From assembly GCF_002117915.1 (NCBI RefSeq), contig NZ_BDJB01000009.1, positions 98,822 to 162,821 of the forward strand: DNA of 64,000 nt. Reading direction: 5' to 3'. Numbering within the stretch: position 1 is the stretch's first letter; each line of letters begins with the position of its first letter. The notes under the pieces are model-generated. The model ran no database searches. It had not been told where the DNA came from and saw nothing but the letters and a program-made list of their open reading frames with translations. The stretch is from Sphingomonas sp. TZW2008. GTDB lineage: Bacteria; Pseudomonadota; Alphaproteobacteria; Sphingomonadales; Sphingomonadaceae. Below, one piece after another: positions 47,162-54,967 of this stretch. A program made the translations under genes and the position numbers.

Positions 47162-47317
47162 TCAGCCGAGGCGGCCGAGCCGGTGGTAGAGGTTGGAGAA
47201 TTTGGCCGAGCGGGGCTCGTCGGCGATCTTCTTGACGTATTCGCCGATCGCTTCCTTCATCAGGCCGAAATCCTCGGTCGAGAAGACCGCACGGCTGCGC
47301 TGGGGCGTATCGTTCAT
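47162..47317 (-). CDS. 51-aa small protein upstream of aceA
   Basis: The frame encodes a 51-aa product starting MNDTPQRSRAVF and ending YHRLGRLG. It has the charged helix MKEAIGEYVKKIADE in the middle. AGGAG lies six bases before the ATG at 47317. It is 58 bp upstream of aceA on the same strand and shares the divergent control region, so it is probably co-expressed with isocitrate lyase. I know no function. Confidence 0.65.
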   Translation of the reverse strand: MNDTPQRSRAVFSTEDFGLMKEAIGEYVKKIADEPRSAKFSNLYHRLGRLG

Positions 47318-47378
47318 GGCTCGCTCCTGTGTGGATGCTTACAAGTGAGACCGTAAAAACCCGATCGAGCGGCGAATC

Positions 47379-47467
47379 GCAAAGAAACTGACAGCGTTTG
47401 ATGGTCACAACGTGCGCTGGAGCATGTTCGCTGCTGTCGTATTGTAAAGAATTGACAGAGGTTGACG
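47379..47467 (+). promoter_or_regulatory. Two near-identical direct repeats between aceA locus and scfR-like gene
   Basis: Copies at 47379-47403 and 47444-47467 share G(C/T)AAAGAA, TGACAG and TTGA(T/C)G in the same order, with one base of length difference. The first is 62 bp before the 51-aa gene, the second 33 bp before the regulator. Their centres are about 65 bp apart, close to six helical turns. They are the obvious operator candidates for the regulator encoded next to them. Confidence 0.6.
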
Positions 47468-47499
47468 CACCAGGCAGGGCGGCTCGCGAAAGGGATGCG

Positions 47500-48885
47500 A
47501 TGGCCGAACGCAAGCTGATGGCGGGACATGCGGTGCGGCGCCTGCGCCGCCAGCAGGGGCTGAGCCAAGCGGCGATGGCGGAGATGATCGCGATCAGCCC
47601 GAGCTACCTCAATCTCGTCGAGCGCAACCAGCGCCCCGTCTCCGCGACCCTGCTCGTCAAGCTCGCCGAGACGTTCGACTTCGACGCGCGCGCGCTCACC
47701 GCGGCGGAGCCCGGCGGCGGGCGCGACGCGATGCGCCGCCGGCTCGCCGATCCGCTGTTCGCCGATCTCGAGATCGACCGGCACGAGCTCGAGGAATGGC
47801 TCGCCGCCGCGCCCGGCGGAGCGGAGGCGTTCGCGCGCGCCTTTGACCGTATCGGGCAGGGCGGGCCGGCCGCCACGCCCGCCGACGATCCTGTGGGGCG
47901 CGTCCGCGGCGAGATCGCGCGGTGGCGCAACCATTTCGCCGATCTCGACGCGGCGGCCGAAACGCTCGCCGACGAACTCCGCCTCGGCGCCGGCGACCTC
48001 TATGGCGCGATCGCCGAGCGGCTGCGCGTCAAGCACTCGATCGCGATTCGCGTCCTCCCCATCGACGTGCTGCCCGACGTGCTGCGCCGGCTCGATCTAC
48101 ATGCACGCCAGCTCCAGCTGTCCGAACTGCTCGATCCCGCCAGCCGCACCTTTGCCGCGGCGTTCCAACTCGCGCTGATCGAGGCGCGGGCCGAGATCGA
48201 CGCGCTCGTCACGGGCGCCGCCTTCGGCCAGATCGCTGCCGACCGCCTGTTCCGCCGCCATCTCGCCAGCTATTTCGCCGCCGCGGTGATGATGCCCTAC
48301 GCCCGCTTCCTGCGCGCGTGCGAGGCGACGGGCTATGATATCGAGCTGCTCCAGCGCCGCTTCGGTGCCGGCTTCGAACATGTCGCGCACCGCCTGACGA
48401 CGCTGCAGCGCGTCGGCGCGCGCGGGCTGCCGTTCTTCATGATCCGCGTCGATCGCGCCGGCCAGTCGTCGAAGCGCTACGCCGGGGCGAGCGGCGCCGC
48501 GCTGGTCGAGGCGGAGGGGCGCTGTCCGCTGTGGCACCTCCACCGCGCCTTCGACCGTCCCGGCCACCTCGTCGTCCAGCTCGTCGCGCTGGAGGACGGT
48601 ACGCGCTGGATGACGATGGCGCGCACCGTCACGCCGCAAGGCCAGCGCTATGGCCTCGTTTCGGCCGAGTTCGCGATCGGCATCGGCGTCGCGGCGGAGC
48701 ATGCTGGCACGCTCGCCGCGGCGCGTGGGCTCGATCTCGGCGGTGCGGCGATGCCGATCGGGCTCGGCTGCCGGCAGTGCCAGCGCCCCGATTGCCCGCA
48801 GCGCGCCGCGCCCCCCGCTGGCCGCGCGCTGGTCATCAACGAGCGCGAACGCCGCCTCTCCGCGCTGACCTTCGCGGGCGACTGA
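47500..48885 (+). CDS. ScfR/RamB-type regulator: XRE HTH, IrrE-like and DUF2083 domains
   Basis: The 461-aa protein has an N-terminal HTH (about 8-62, with GLSQAAMAEMIAISPSYLNLVERNQRP). A middle IrrE_N-like part (about 190-300) follows, in which the zinc HExxH is degenerate. The C-terminal DUF2083 domain has the CRQCQRPDC cysteine cluster. Members of this family (RamB, MccR, ScfRs) sense acyl-CoA and control aceA or methylcitrate genes. AGGG precedes the ATG at 47500. The divergent position to isocitrate lyase supports that target. Confidence 0.88.
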   Translation: MAERKLMAGHAVRRLRRQQGLSQAAMAEMIAISPSYLNLVERNQRPVSATLLVKLAETFDFDARALTAAEPGGGRDAMRRRLADPLFADLEIDRHELEEWLAAAPGGAEAFARAFDRIGQGGPAATPADDPVGRVRGEIARWRNHFADLDAAAETLADELRLGAGDLYGAIAERLRVKHSIAIRVLPIDVLPDVLRRLDLHARQLQLSELLDPASRTFAAAFQLALIEARAEIDALVTGAAFGQIAADRLFRRHLASYFAAAVMMPYARFLRACEATGYDIELLQRRFGAGFEHVAHRLTTLQRVGARGLPFFMIRVDRAGQSSKRYAGASGAALVEAEGRCPLWHLHRAFDRPGHLVVQLVALEDGTRWMTMARTVTPQGQRYGLVSAEFAIGIGVAAEHAGTLAAARGLDLGGAAMPIGLGCRQCQRPDCPQRAAPPAGRALVINERERRLSALTFAGD

Positions 48886-49267
48886 CACGCGCGCTTTTTC
48901 CTCGGCGGGTCGGGATTGTCGTACGTCAGGCTCAGCGTCGGCCGCACCGGCCGATTACCGCCCGCTGTCGTCAGAGCCCCGCGGCACCAAACGCGCGTTG
49001 GCCATCAACGAGCGCGGACGCTGCCTCTTCACGCCCATCCGAGTCAGCAACGAAAAAGCGTATCTCGCGCGCGGCCGTTGGCAGCCTCAGGCGCAAGGAA
49101 AGCCAGGTCTCGCCACTCTGCCGACCGGATCCGGCGATCCCGGCCAGTGAACATACCATCACGCCTCGCCAGACTTCGCGGCTCCGCGGACCTGAATGTA
49201 TCTCATGTCGCTACCCGCGCCCCTAGCATCACAAAGCGAAATGCCCGCCCGTGCCGGCCCCGCGCGC
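48886..49267 (+). pseudogene. Gene-free 382-bp gap containing a decayed copy of the scfR 3' end
   Basis: Bases 48992-49029 match 33 of 38 bases of the scfR-like gene at 48823-48860 (the ALVINERERRL region). Weaker similarity extends upstream to about 48940. The copy encodes ALAINERGRCL and then loses the pattern. No intact gene is supported in this gap. It is either a remnant of a tandem duplication or the end of a second, lost regulator of the same family. Confidence 0.55.
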
Positions 49268-50035
49268 CTAGCGCTCGTCGATCACGTCGGCATCGATCTC
49301 CCACGTGTGGTTCTCGACGATCCACGCGTCGACCGGGCGGCCGTTCTCGTCCAGCGTCGGGCGGAAGCGGAACGCCGCCTGGATCTGGCGGCACGTGCTG
49401 TCGTCCACCGCGCGGTTGCCGCTCGAGCGCGTCACCCGGCACAGGCCCACGCGCCCGGTCCGCAGCACCTGGTAGCGCACCCCCACCGTGCCGCTGAACC
49501 CGGTGGCGAAGATCGATTCGGGCAGATCGCGCACCCTCAGCCGCCCGCGGATCTGCTCGGGCGGCGTATCGCCACCGCCGCCGCCATCGCCGTCGCCGTT
49601 CCCGCCACTGCCGAAGCCGTCGCCGATCCCGCCAGCGCCCGTCCCCGGCCCGCGAACGCTCGACGATCCAGACATATTGTCGCTCGCGGTGAACGGCTTG
49701 GGCGCGGCAATGACGGGCGGCGGGGGCAGCGGCACCACCACCATCGGCTCGGGCGCCGCCACGGGTGTCGCCCGGCTGCGCAGGTTGCGTGGCGAGGCGC
49801 GCCCCTCGGGCCGCGTCGCCGCCACCTTCTTCTCGGGGATCACCTGCACCTTGGGTGGGGGCGGGGGGTCCTCGGCCGCGAACAGCTTCAGCGTCTCCTG
49901 CGCCTTCTGCCGGAACGACACCGACAGGCCGGTGATCAGCGCCAGGCCGAGCAGTGCCTGCACCGTGACCGCTGCGATCGCCGCCACGACACGTTCGCGG
50001 GTCCAGTGCGGTTCGTCGGGGCGGGCATAGGCCAT
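49268..50035 (-). CDS. tonB: TonB-family energy transducer
   Basis: The 255-aa protein has one N-terminal TM helix (about 17-42, VVAAIAAVTVQALLGLALI). A Pro/Lys-rich periplasmic linker (PPPPPKVQVIPEKK) and a long Gly/Asp spacer (about 125-155) follow. The C-terminal TonB domain has VRYQVLRTGRV and FRFRPTLDENGRPV. TonB transmits energy from ExbBD to outer-membrane receptors; exbBD genes are not adjacent. The ATG at 50035 (MAYARPDE) is chosen over a frame extension of six residues. Confidence 0.9.
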   Translation of the reverse strand: MAYARPDEPHWTRERVVAAIAAVTVQALLGLALITGLSVSFRQKAQETLKLFAAEDPPPPPKVQVIPEKKVAATRPEGRASPRNLRSRATPVAAPEPMVVVPLPPPPVIAAPKPFTASDNMSGSSSVRGPGTGAGGIGDGFGSGGNGDGDGGGGGDTPPEQIRGRLRVRDLPESIFATGFSGTVGVRYQVLRTGRVGLCRVTRSSGNRAVDDSTCRQIQAAFRFRPTLDENGRPVDAWIVENHTWEIDADVIDER

Positions 50036-50107
50036 GGCACGCCTAACGCACATCCTCGCTGAACGATCGCTGGCTGCCGCGCCCCGGCGCGGCTCGTCCG
50101 CTCGCGA

Positions 50108-50734
50108 TCAGCCGCCCGGCGTCGCAGATGCCGCGGCGATCAGCGCGTCGTCGATCTCACGCGCGCGCACCGCCGCGGGCCGCTCCATCACACGGGCAAG
50201 ATAGGCATCGAATTCGTCGCACGCCGGCAGCGCGCCGAACTGCTTCCCCCAGCCGATATGGCTGCCGACATAGACGTCGGCCGCGGTGAAGCGGTCACCC
50301 GCGATAAATTCGTGCGCGCTCACCGCGCGCTTCAGCGTCTCGATCACGCGATCGAGCGAGCCGTAGCCCACCATGCCCTGCTGCTCCGCACTCGGCGCGA
50401 CGCCGAGCGAGCGGTTGGTGATCGCCGCCTCCACCGGACCGGCCGCGAAGAACATCCAGCGATAATAATCCGCGCGCTCGGCCGCGATCGGCGCCAACCC
50501 GGCCTCGGGAAAGGCGTCTGCGAGATAGGCGATGATCGCGCCCGCCTCGCTCACCGTCCGTCCGTCGTGAACGATCGTCGGTACCTTGCCCATCGGGTTG
50601 GCGGCCAGGAAGTCGTCGGGCTTCGCCGCCCAGTCGACGAGCCGCGTCTCGTACGGCGCGCCGACCTCCTCGAGCATCCACCGCGCGATCCGCCCGCGTG
50701 ACATCGGATTGGTGTAGAAGATCAGCTCGCTCAT
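50108..50734 (-). CDS. Glutathione S-transferase
   Basis: The 208-aa protein has the thioredoxin-like N-terminal domain (SELIFYTNPMSRGRIARWML). It also has the cis-Pro and glutathione-binding segment KVPTIVHDGRTVSEAGAII, and an all-helical C-terminal domain (about 90-205). The Ser in MSRGR is the likely catalytic residue, as in bacterial Ser-type or beta-like GSTs. GGGGAG stands eight bases before the ATG at 50734. No operon partner is evident. Confidence 0.9.
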   Translation of the reverse strand: MSELIFYTNPMSRGRIARWMLEEVGAPYETRLVDWAAKPDDFLAANPMGKVPTIVHDGRTVSEAGAIIAYLADAFPEAGLAPIAAERADYYRWMFFAAGPVEAAITNRSLGVAPSAEQQGMVGYGSLDRVIETLKRAVSAHEFIAGDRFTAADVYVGSHIGWGKQFGALPACDEFDAYLARVMERPAAVRAREIDDALIAAASATPGG

Positions 50735-50791
50735 CCCACGTCTCCCCAATTAGCGGAACATAGTAGGAACTACTTGTGCCCCGCCGTCTAG

Positions 50792-51664
50792 TCAGCGGTC
50801 GAGATAGCGGTGCAGGAAAGCGGTGGTGCGCCCCCACGCCAGATCCGCCGCCGTCTTGTCGTAGCGCGCGGCAGAGGTGTCGTTGTTGAAGGCGTGGTCA
50901 ACGCCGGGATAGGTGAACGCCTCCACCGGCTTGCCCGCCGCCTTCAAGGCCGCGATCCACGGCGTCACCGTCTGCGCGACGCGCGCGTCCTTCTCGGGCA
51001 AATGGATCATCAGCGGCGCGCCGACCTTGCCCGCCTCCTGCGGCGCCGGGGCTGGGCCATAATAGGAGACGCCGGCGTCGATTCCGCCGGCCACCGCCAT
51101 CCGGTTGACGAACGCGCCGCCCCAGCAGAAGCCGACGATGCCGACCTTGCCGGTCGATCGCGGCAGCCGCCGTGCCTTGTCGGCGAAGGCGCGCGCCTGC
51201 GCCAGCGCCAGATCATAGTCGATCGTGCCGATCAGATCGCGCGCCTTGTCCTCGTCCGCCGGCGTGCCGCCCTGCGGTGCGAGAAGATCGGGCGCGATCG
51301 CGACGAACCCGGCGAGCGCGACGCGGCGTGCGACGTCCTGGATGTGCGGCGTCAGCCCGCGGTTCTCGTGGATGACGAGGACAGCGCCGTGCCTCGCCTT
51401 GTCCTTAGGGCTGACGAAATAGGCGCGCGCTGGCTTCCCCGCTTCGGTCCCGCTGCGCATCTCGCCCACGATCCGCGAGTCCTTTGGATCGATCATCGCC
51501 GCGGCGGCAGGCGAGGCGGCGATCCCGGCGATCAGCGCCTCCGCCGCGACCACGGATCCGGCAAGCGCGGTCATCTGCCGCAGCAGCGTGCGCCGGTCGC
51601 GATGCTCGTGCGTGAAGGCGTCGTAGAGCTGGACGGCGCGGTCGCGCAGCGAAGGATCAGTCAC
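50792..51664 (-). CDS. Dienelactone hydrolase family protein
   Basis: The 290-aa alpha/beta hydrolase has the Cys nucleophile in GFCWGG (Cys180), Asp225 (PEKDARV) and His256 (VDHAFNN). It also has the family segment VIHENRGLTPHIQDV. An N-terminal extension (about 1-57) has an Arg pair and an Ala-rich hydrophobic stretch ending AAAA. It looks like a twin-arginine-type export signal, so the enzyme may be periplasmic. The true substrate may be a lactone or ester other than dienelactone. It is the last clear chromosomal gene before the integrated element. Confidence 0.88.
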   Translation of the reverse strand: MTDPSLRDRAVQLYDAFTHEHRDRRTLLRQMTALAGSVVAAEALIAGIAASPAAAAMIDPKDSRIVGEMRSGTEAGKPARAYFVSPKDKARHGAVLVIHENRGLTPHIQDVARRVALAGFVAIAPDLLAPQGGTPADEDKARDLIGTIDYDLALAQARAFADKARRLPRSTGKVGIVGFCWGGAFVNRMAVAGGIDAGVSYYGPAPAPQEAGKVGAPLMIHLPEKDARVAQTVTPWIAALKAAGKPVEAFTYPGVDHAFNNDTSAARYDKTAADLAWGRTTAFLHRYLDR

Positions 51665-51847
51665 ACGGTGTCTCCCGAGTCGCCCCCCGGCAACCGCCGC
51701 ACGCTAGCGCGCCACGCGCGCGGCCGTCAAAGACGCGGAGAGCCGACGATCACGCGCGCCGAACCTTTGTTCGACCGCGCATATGATTGAAGGGGAAAAT
51801 CGGCTCGCGATGCAGACGCTTCAAGCCGCGAACCCGACTATCGCCGC

Positions 51848-51896
51848 TGGTGACCCCTACGGGAATCGAACCCGTGTTTTCGCCGTGAGAGGGCGG
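51848..51896 (-). other. tRNA-Glu (CTC) 3' fragment: left attachment site of integrated element
   Basis: On the minus strand the 3' part of a glutamate tRNA is present: anticodon stem-loop CCGCC-CTCTCAC-GGCG, T arm ACGGG-TTCGATT-CCCGT, acceptor strand AGGGGTCA and CCA. The D arm and 5' acceptor strand are missing; unrelated sequence replaces them at about 51897. This is what remains at one end when an element integrates into a tRNA gene. An intact copy should mark the other end, beyond base 64,000. Confidence 0.85.
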
Positions 51897-51919
51897 CAAC
51901 TGGCACGTTCCGGCACGGA

Positions 51920-51981
51920 CTGAAACACGAACGCTTGCCGAACAGGCGCAGTTTTCCGCCATTTCGTGTTTCAGCCTGTTC
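51920..51981. repeat. Nested inverted repeats between att fragment and integrase gene
   Basis: CTGAAACACGAA (51920-51931) pairs exactly with 51963-51974, and GAACAGGC (51940-51947) pairs exactly with 51974-51981. They lie 24-85 bp from the tRNA fragment and are likely arm-type binding sites for integrase or excisionase, or a regulatory hairpin. Confidence 0.6.
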
Positions 51982-52033
51982 CAGTGGGTTCTGGCGTGTA
52001 TATTGCCGACGTATTACCGAAGCGGAGTTTGGT

Positions 52034-53311
52034 ATGGGTCGGGCGGTCAAGGACGCCAAGCTGGACAAGCGGGACGCGCGGCTGAAGCTGGCGGTCCAGA
52101 AGGAGCCGTATTGGCGCCTAATCAGCGAGGGCGCCCACCTTGGCTATTATCGCGGCACCCGCGTCGGGAAGTGGGTGGCGCGCTACAAGGCGCCAGGAAC
52201 GAAGGGCGGCTATGCCAAGCGCACCTTGGGTGAAGCCGACGACATTCGAGATGCGGACGGTGACACCATCCTGACATTTCGACAGGCTGACGACGCGGCG
52301 CGGCGCTGGTTCGCTGAGAAGGAGCGTGGCGACATCATCCCGGTCGGACCGTTCACGGTGTCTGACGCCCTCGACGACTACGAGAAGGCGTTCAAGGCTC
52401 GGAAGGGTGAGATCCCCACCGATCTGCGATCCCGCATTGATGAGATTATCAAGCCTACGCTCGGCCACCATGAGGTGGCTAAGCTGACCAAGGACATCGT
52501 CGGTGATTGGCACAATGCGCGCGCAACATCCCCTGCGAAACTCCGCAGCCGGAAGGGATCGGAGAAGCAGAACGAGAGAGCTGCAGACGACAAGGAATCA
52601 CTGCGCAAGCGGCGCTCCACCGCCAACCGTGATCTGACTGTATTGAAGGCGGCATTAAACCTTGCGGCCGAAACGCGTGACTGGTTGCCGGTCGCCGCGT
52701 GGTCGAAGGTGAAGGCGTTTGAAGGGGTGGACGTGGCCAAGCGCCGCTACCTCAACGATGACGAAGCGCGGCGGCTGGTCAACGGCAGCGATCCCGAGTT
52801 CCGGCCGATGGTTCGAGCGGCACTGCTCACCGGCGGACGCTATGGCGAGCTGCGGCATGCGCAGGTGAAGGATTATGACCGGCAGTCTCGCACGGTTTTC
52901 CTCGTCGAGACCAAGAACGCGGTGCCGCGCCCCGCATATCTAGACGACGACGGCGTTGCGATGATCGAACAGGCGATCGCGGGGAAAAAGCCAAGCGACT
53001 TCATCTTTATGCGCCCGGACGGCACGCAATGGCAGAAGAGCCAGCAGCAGCGCCGCATGGAAGACGCGTTCGATCGTGCCAAGGTCGACAAGACCACGTT
53101 CCACGACCTGCGCCGCAGCTACGGTGCCCGTCTCGCCCGTTCTGGCGTGCCGATGGCGGTGATCGCTGAAGCGATGGGACACAAGGACGAGCGGATCACC
53201 CGCAAGCACTATGCCCACCTCGCGCCCAGCTACGTGTCCGAAACTGTTCGGGAAGCGCTGTCAGGCCTTGGGATTGTAGACAAAACCAACGTAACGAGGA
53301 TTGCGGGATGA
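52034..53311 (+). CDS. int: Tyrosine recombinase (phage/island integrase)
   Basis: The 425-aa integrase has an N-terminal arm-binding part (about 1-100), a core-binding domain (about 105-230) and the catalytic domain. The residues Arg269 (GGRYGELR), His357 and Arg360 (HDLRR), His383 (GHKD) and Tyr393 (KHYAH) are all in place, so the enzyme should be active. The ATG at 52034 follows GGAG by six bases. It lies next to the tRNA-Glu fragment and reads away from it. Its stop overlaps the next gene by ATGA. Confidence 0.95.
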   Translation: MGRAVKDAKLDKRDARLKLAVQKEPYWRLISEGAHLGYYRGTRVGKWVARYKAPGTKGGYAKRTLGEADDIRDADGDTILTFRQADDAARRWFAEKERGDIIPVGPFTVSDALDDYEKAFKARKGEIPTDLRSRIDEIIKPTLGHHEVAKLTKDIVGDWHNARATSPAKLRSRKGSEKQNERAADDKESLRKRRSTANRDLTVLKAALNLAAETRDWLPVAAWSKVKAFEGVDVAKRRYLNDDEARRLVNGSDPEFRPMVRAALLTGGRYGELRHAQVKDYDRQSRTVFLVETKNAVPRPAYLDDDGVAMIEQAIAGKKPSDFIFMRPDGTQWQKSQQQRRMEDAFDRAKVDKTTFHDLRRSYGARLARSGVPMAVIAEAMGHKDERITRKHYAHLAPSYVSETVREALSGLGIVDKTNVTRIAG

Positions 53312-53943
53312 CCTTCCAGACATTGGGGCGTCCCATGTGGGTGGGCAGAGCTCGGGAAGAGCTTCGGCAACGGCTGACGCTTCTAGCCGGCGTTGATCCC
53401 AACACCGGATACCGCCTCGACGACGATGTAGATTTTTACCAAGCGAACAGCACGCCCGACGAGGACGCCGACCGATTGGCGCACCTTGCTACCTTTCGAG
53501 CGCAAGCCGTCAGTTACATTGCTGGTGTGCTCGACGTGAACACGTTGAGAGCTTGGCGGCAGGGGGATGATGGACGCTTGGAAGTCGTAGGGCCTACGTG
53601 GGCGGGCCAGCGCTTTTTCGAGGCGAATGGTGCTCCTCCGGAGCTGATGATTGATCAAGGAGAGTGGGCGATATGGCTCGCCGCTTTTGGGCAGGCGAAC
53701 GTTGGTCCGAGAAAGCGTGGTGGGCGTCCGTCCAGCTATGCTTGGAAGGCTTTCGAAGCATATGCCGTTGAGCGCCTCGATCATGAAGGCGGGTTCAGCG
53801 AAGGCTGGAAAAAGGCAGATTTAGAGCGAGAGATGGCGATGTGGTGCGACCAATTTTGGGAGAAAACGCCGTCTGAATCGCAAATTCGCGACCACATCAA
53901 TATTGCGGAGCTGGCGTTCCAGAAAATGCGGGCCGAAATGTAG
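53308..53943 (+). CDS. Unknown protein coupled to the integrase gene
   Basis: The 211-aa soluble protein overlaps the integrase stop by ATGA. The middle has MIDQGEWAIWLAAFGQ and the C-terminal third is a helical, Trp-rich segment (WKKADLEREMAMWCDQFW, about 168-185). It then has SESQIRDHINIAELAF, which looks like a small helix-turn-helix. The codon use and lower GC match the rest of the element. I do not recognise a family. Position next to int suggests a role in excision, immunity or regulation. Confidence 0.7.
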   Translation: MTFQTLGRPMWVGRAREELRQRLTLLAGVDPNTGYRLDDDVDFYQANSTPDEDADRLAHLATFRAQAVSYIAGVLDVNTLRAWRQGDDGRLEVVGPTWAGQRFFEANGAPPELMIDQGEWAIWLAAFGQANVGPRKRGGRPSSYAWKAFEAYAVERLDHEGGFSEGWKKADLEREMAMWCDQFWEKTPSESQIRDHINIAELAFQKMRAEM

Positions 53944-54040
53944 TTGTCGGCCTCTAATCGGCCTATTCGGCCGACCAGCCCAGGGGTTTCAGCCAGTTTC
54001 AACCCGTCCAGCGATCATGCTGGCAACGGGAGTTACCAGG

Positions 54041-54229
54041 ATGGAGCCTCTAGGCCTCAGCATTTCCGAAGCAGGAAAAGCTCTCGGCGGCGTTGATAAG
54101 CCGCTGTCGCGCACGTCCATTTACCGCCTCACACTGGCCGGCGACCTTGAAACGTTCAAAGTGGGTGGGCGCACGCTGATCGCAGTAGACTCGATCAAGC
54201 GCTTCGTTAGCCAGCAGCGCGCAGCTTGA
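54041..54229 (+). CDS. Excisionase/AlpA-type HTH protein
   Basis: The 62-aa protein has the HTH_17 (excisionase-type) pattern SISEAGKALGG...LSRTSIYRLTLAGDLETFKVGGRTLI, read in pieces. In that family the last strand is the recognition wing. Proteins like this direct integrase towards excision or activate element genes. The ATG at 54041 is preceded by AGG and GGGAG. It is separated from the previous gene by 97 bp, which may hold the promoter of the replication operon. Confidence 0.82.
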   Translation: MEPLGLSISEAGKALGGVDKPLSRTSIYRLTLAGDLETFKVGGRTLIAVDSIKRFVSQQRAA

Positions 54230-54235
54230 AGCAGC

Positions 54236-54439
54236 ATGCTTACAGCAGCAGCGGGCAGCGTCGCCGCTAAGACGCGAAAGGGCCGGACCGCCACAGTCCG
54301 ACCCTCCACGAATTTGCTCATCAACAGCGAGATCCGAAATAGCACTCAAGCTCTGCGCCTTCAACGCCTGAGACTCATTGGTATCGTTGGCGTTCGCGCA
54401 AGTTTGCTCGCCCAGTTTGCCTGGGGGGAAGCGGCATGA
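54236..54439 (+). CDS. Possible small basic protein
   Basis: A 67-codon frame overlaps the start of the next gene by ATGA, which suggests that it is translated. The product is basic (KTRKGRTATVRPS) with a hydrophobic C-terminal half (RLIGIVGVRASLLAQFAW). No ribosome site is clear. It could also be untranslated leader sequence. Confidence 0.35.
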   Translation: MLTAAAGSVAAKTRKGRTATVRPSTNLLINSEIRNSTQALRLQRLRLIGIVGVRASLLAQFAWGEAA

Positions 54440-54639
54440 CGAACAGCGAAGCAGCTTACGCCCTTGTCACCGCCCATCGAGAAGGTGCGGTAGTGTTGAC
54501 ACGAGCCGCCGGCTCTTTTTGCGGCGAGCTTATCGCGGACCCGCGCCCACTTACGCCGAAACAGGCGGACTGGCTCGACAAGTTGCTGGCCAAGGCTGGC
54601 TTGGCAGCGATCGGGGAGGGGAGCCGTCATGACGGATGA
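54436..54639 (+). CDS. Small protein of the replication operon, unknown
   Basis: This is a 67-aa frame starting MTNSEAAYALV with a PLTPKQADWLDKLLAKAGL helix. GGGGGAAG lies ahead of the ATG. It overlaps the following gene by eleven bases, fitting the tight, overlapping layout of this operon. The helix resembles short segments of phage-encoded accessory proteins, but I recognise no family. Confidence 0.55.
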   Translation: MTNSEAAYALVTAHREGAVVLTRAAGSFCGELIADPRPLTPKQADWLDKLLAKAGLAAIGEGSRHDG

Positions 54640-54967
54640 TCGGACGACCTACCCCGATACGCCAGGCTGGAAAGGCGTTTTCGACACTGGCCGTGACGCC
54701 GCAGCAGCTATGGCGCCCAAACTCGGGCGGCTTCAGCGGCTGGTTCGTGAACTCGTTGCAGCGCGGGGGCCGCAAGGGTTAACCCCTGAGGAAGCCGCCA
54801 ACATGTCTGGTCAGGATCGCGTCAGCCTGCAGCCAAGATTTTCCGAGCTGAAGGCGAAGGGCGCAATCGTGGACAGTGGCATGCGTCGTCAAAACCCCTC
54901 GAGCCGCAAACGCGCCGTCGTTTGGGTGTTGCCCGCATTCGGGCCGACCCGCGAGGAGGAACGATGA
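54629..54967 (+). CDS. Winged-helix-like small protein found on prophages
   Basis: The 112-aa product has the order LGRLQRLVRELVAARGPQGLT (read in parts), EEAANMSGQDRVSLQPRFSEL and KAKGAIVDSG. This is the helix-helix-wing pattern of a winged-helix domain. Similar small proteins occur near primase genes on alphaproteobacterial prophages and islands. GGGGAG precedes its ATG, and its stop overlaps the primase start as ATGA. It probably binds DNA in control of the replication operon. Confidence 0.7.
   Translation: MTDDRTTYPDTPGWKGVFDTGRDAAAAMAPKLGRLQRLVRELVAARGPQGLTPEEAANMSGQDRVSLQPRFSELKAKGAIVDSGMRRQNPSSRKRAVVWVLPAFGPTREEER

Noticed and set aside
48916..49497. A 193-codon + strand frame after the scfR-like gene
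   Set aside because: Its second half is the antisense of tonB and its first half lies in a gap with decayed sequence; no ribosome site.
51750..51962. Short minus-strand frame over the tRNA fragment
   Set aside because: It crosses the att junction and has no ribosome site or conserved content.
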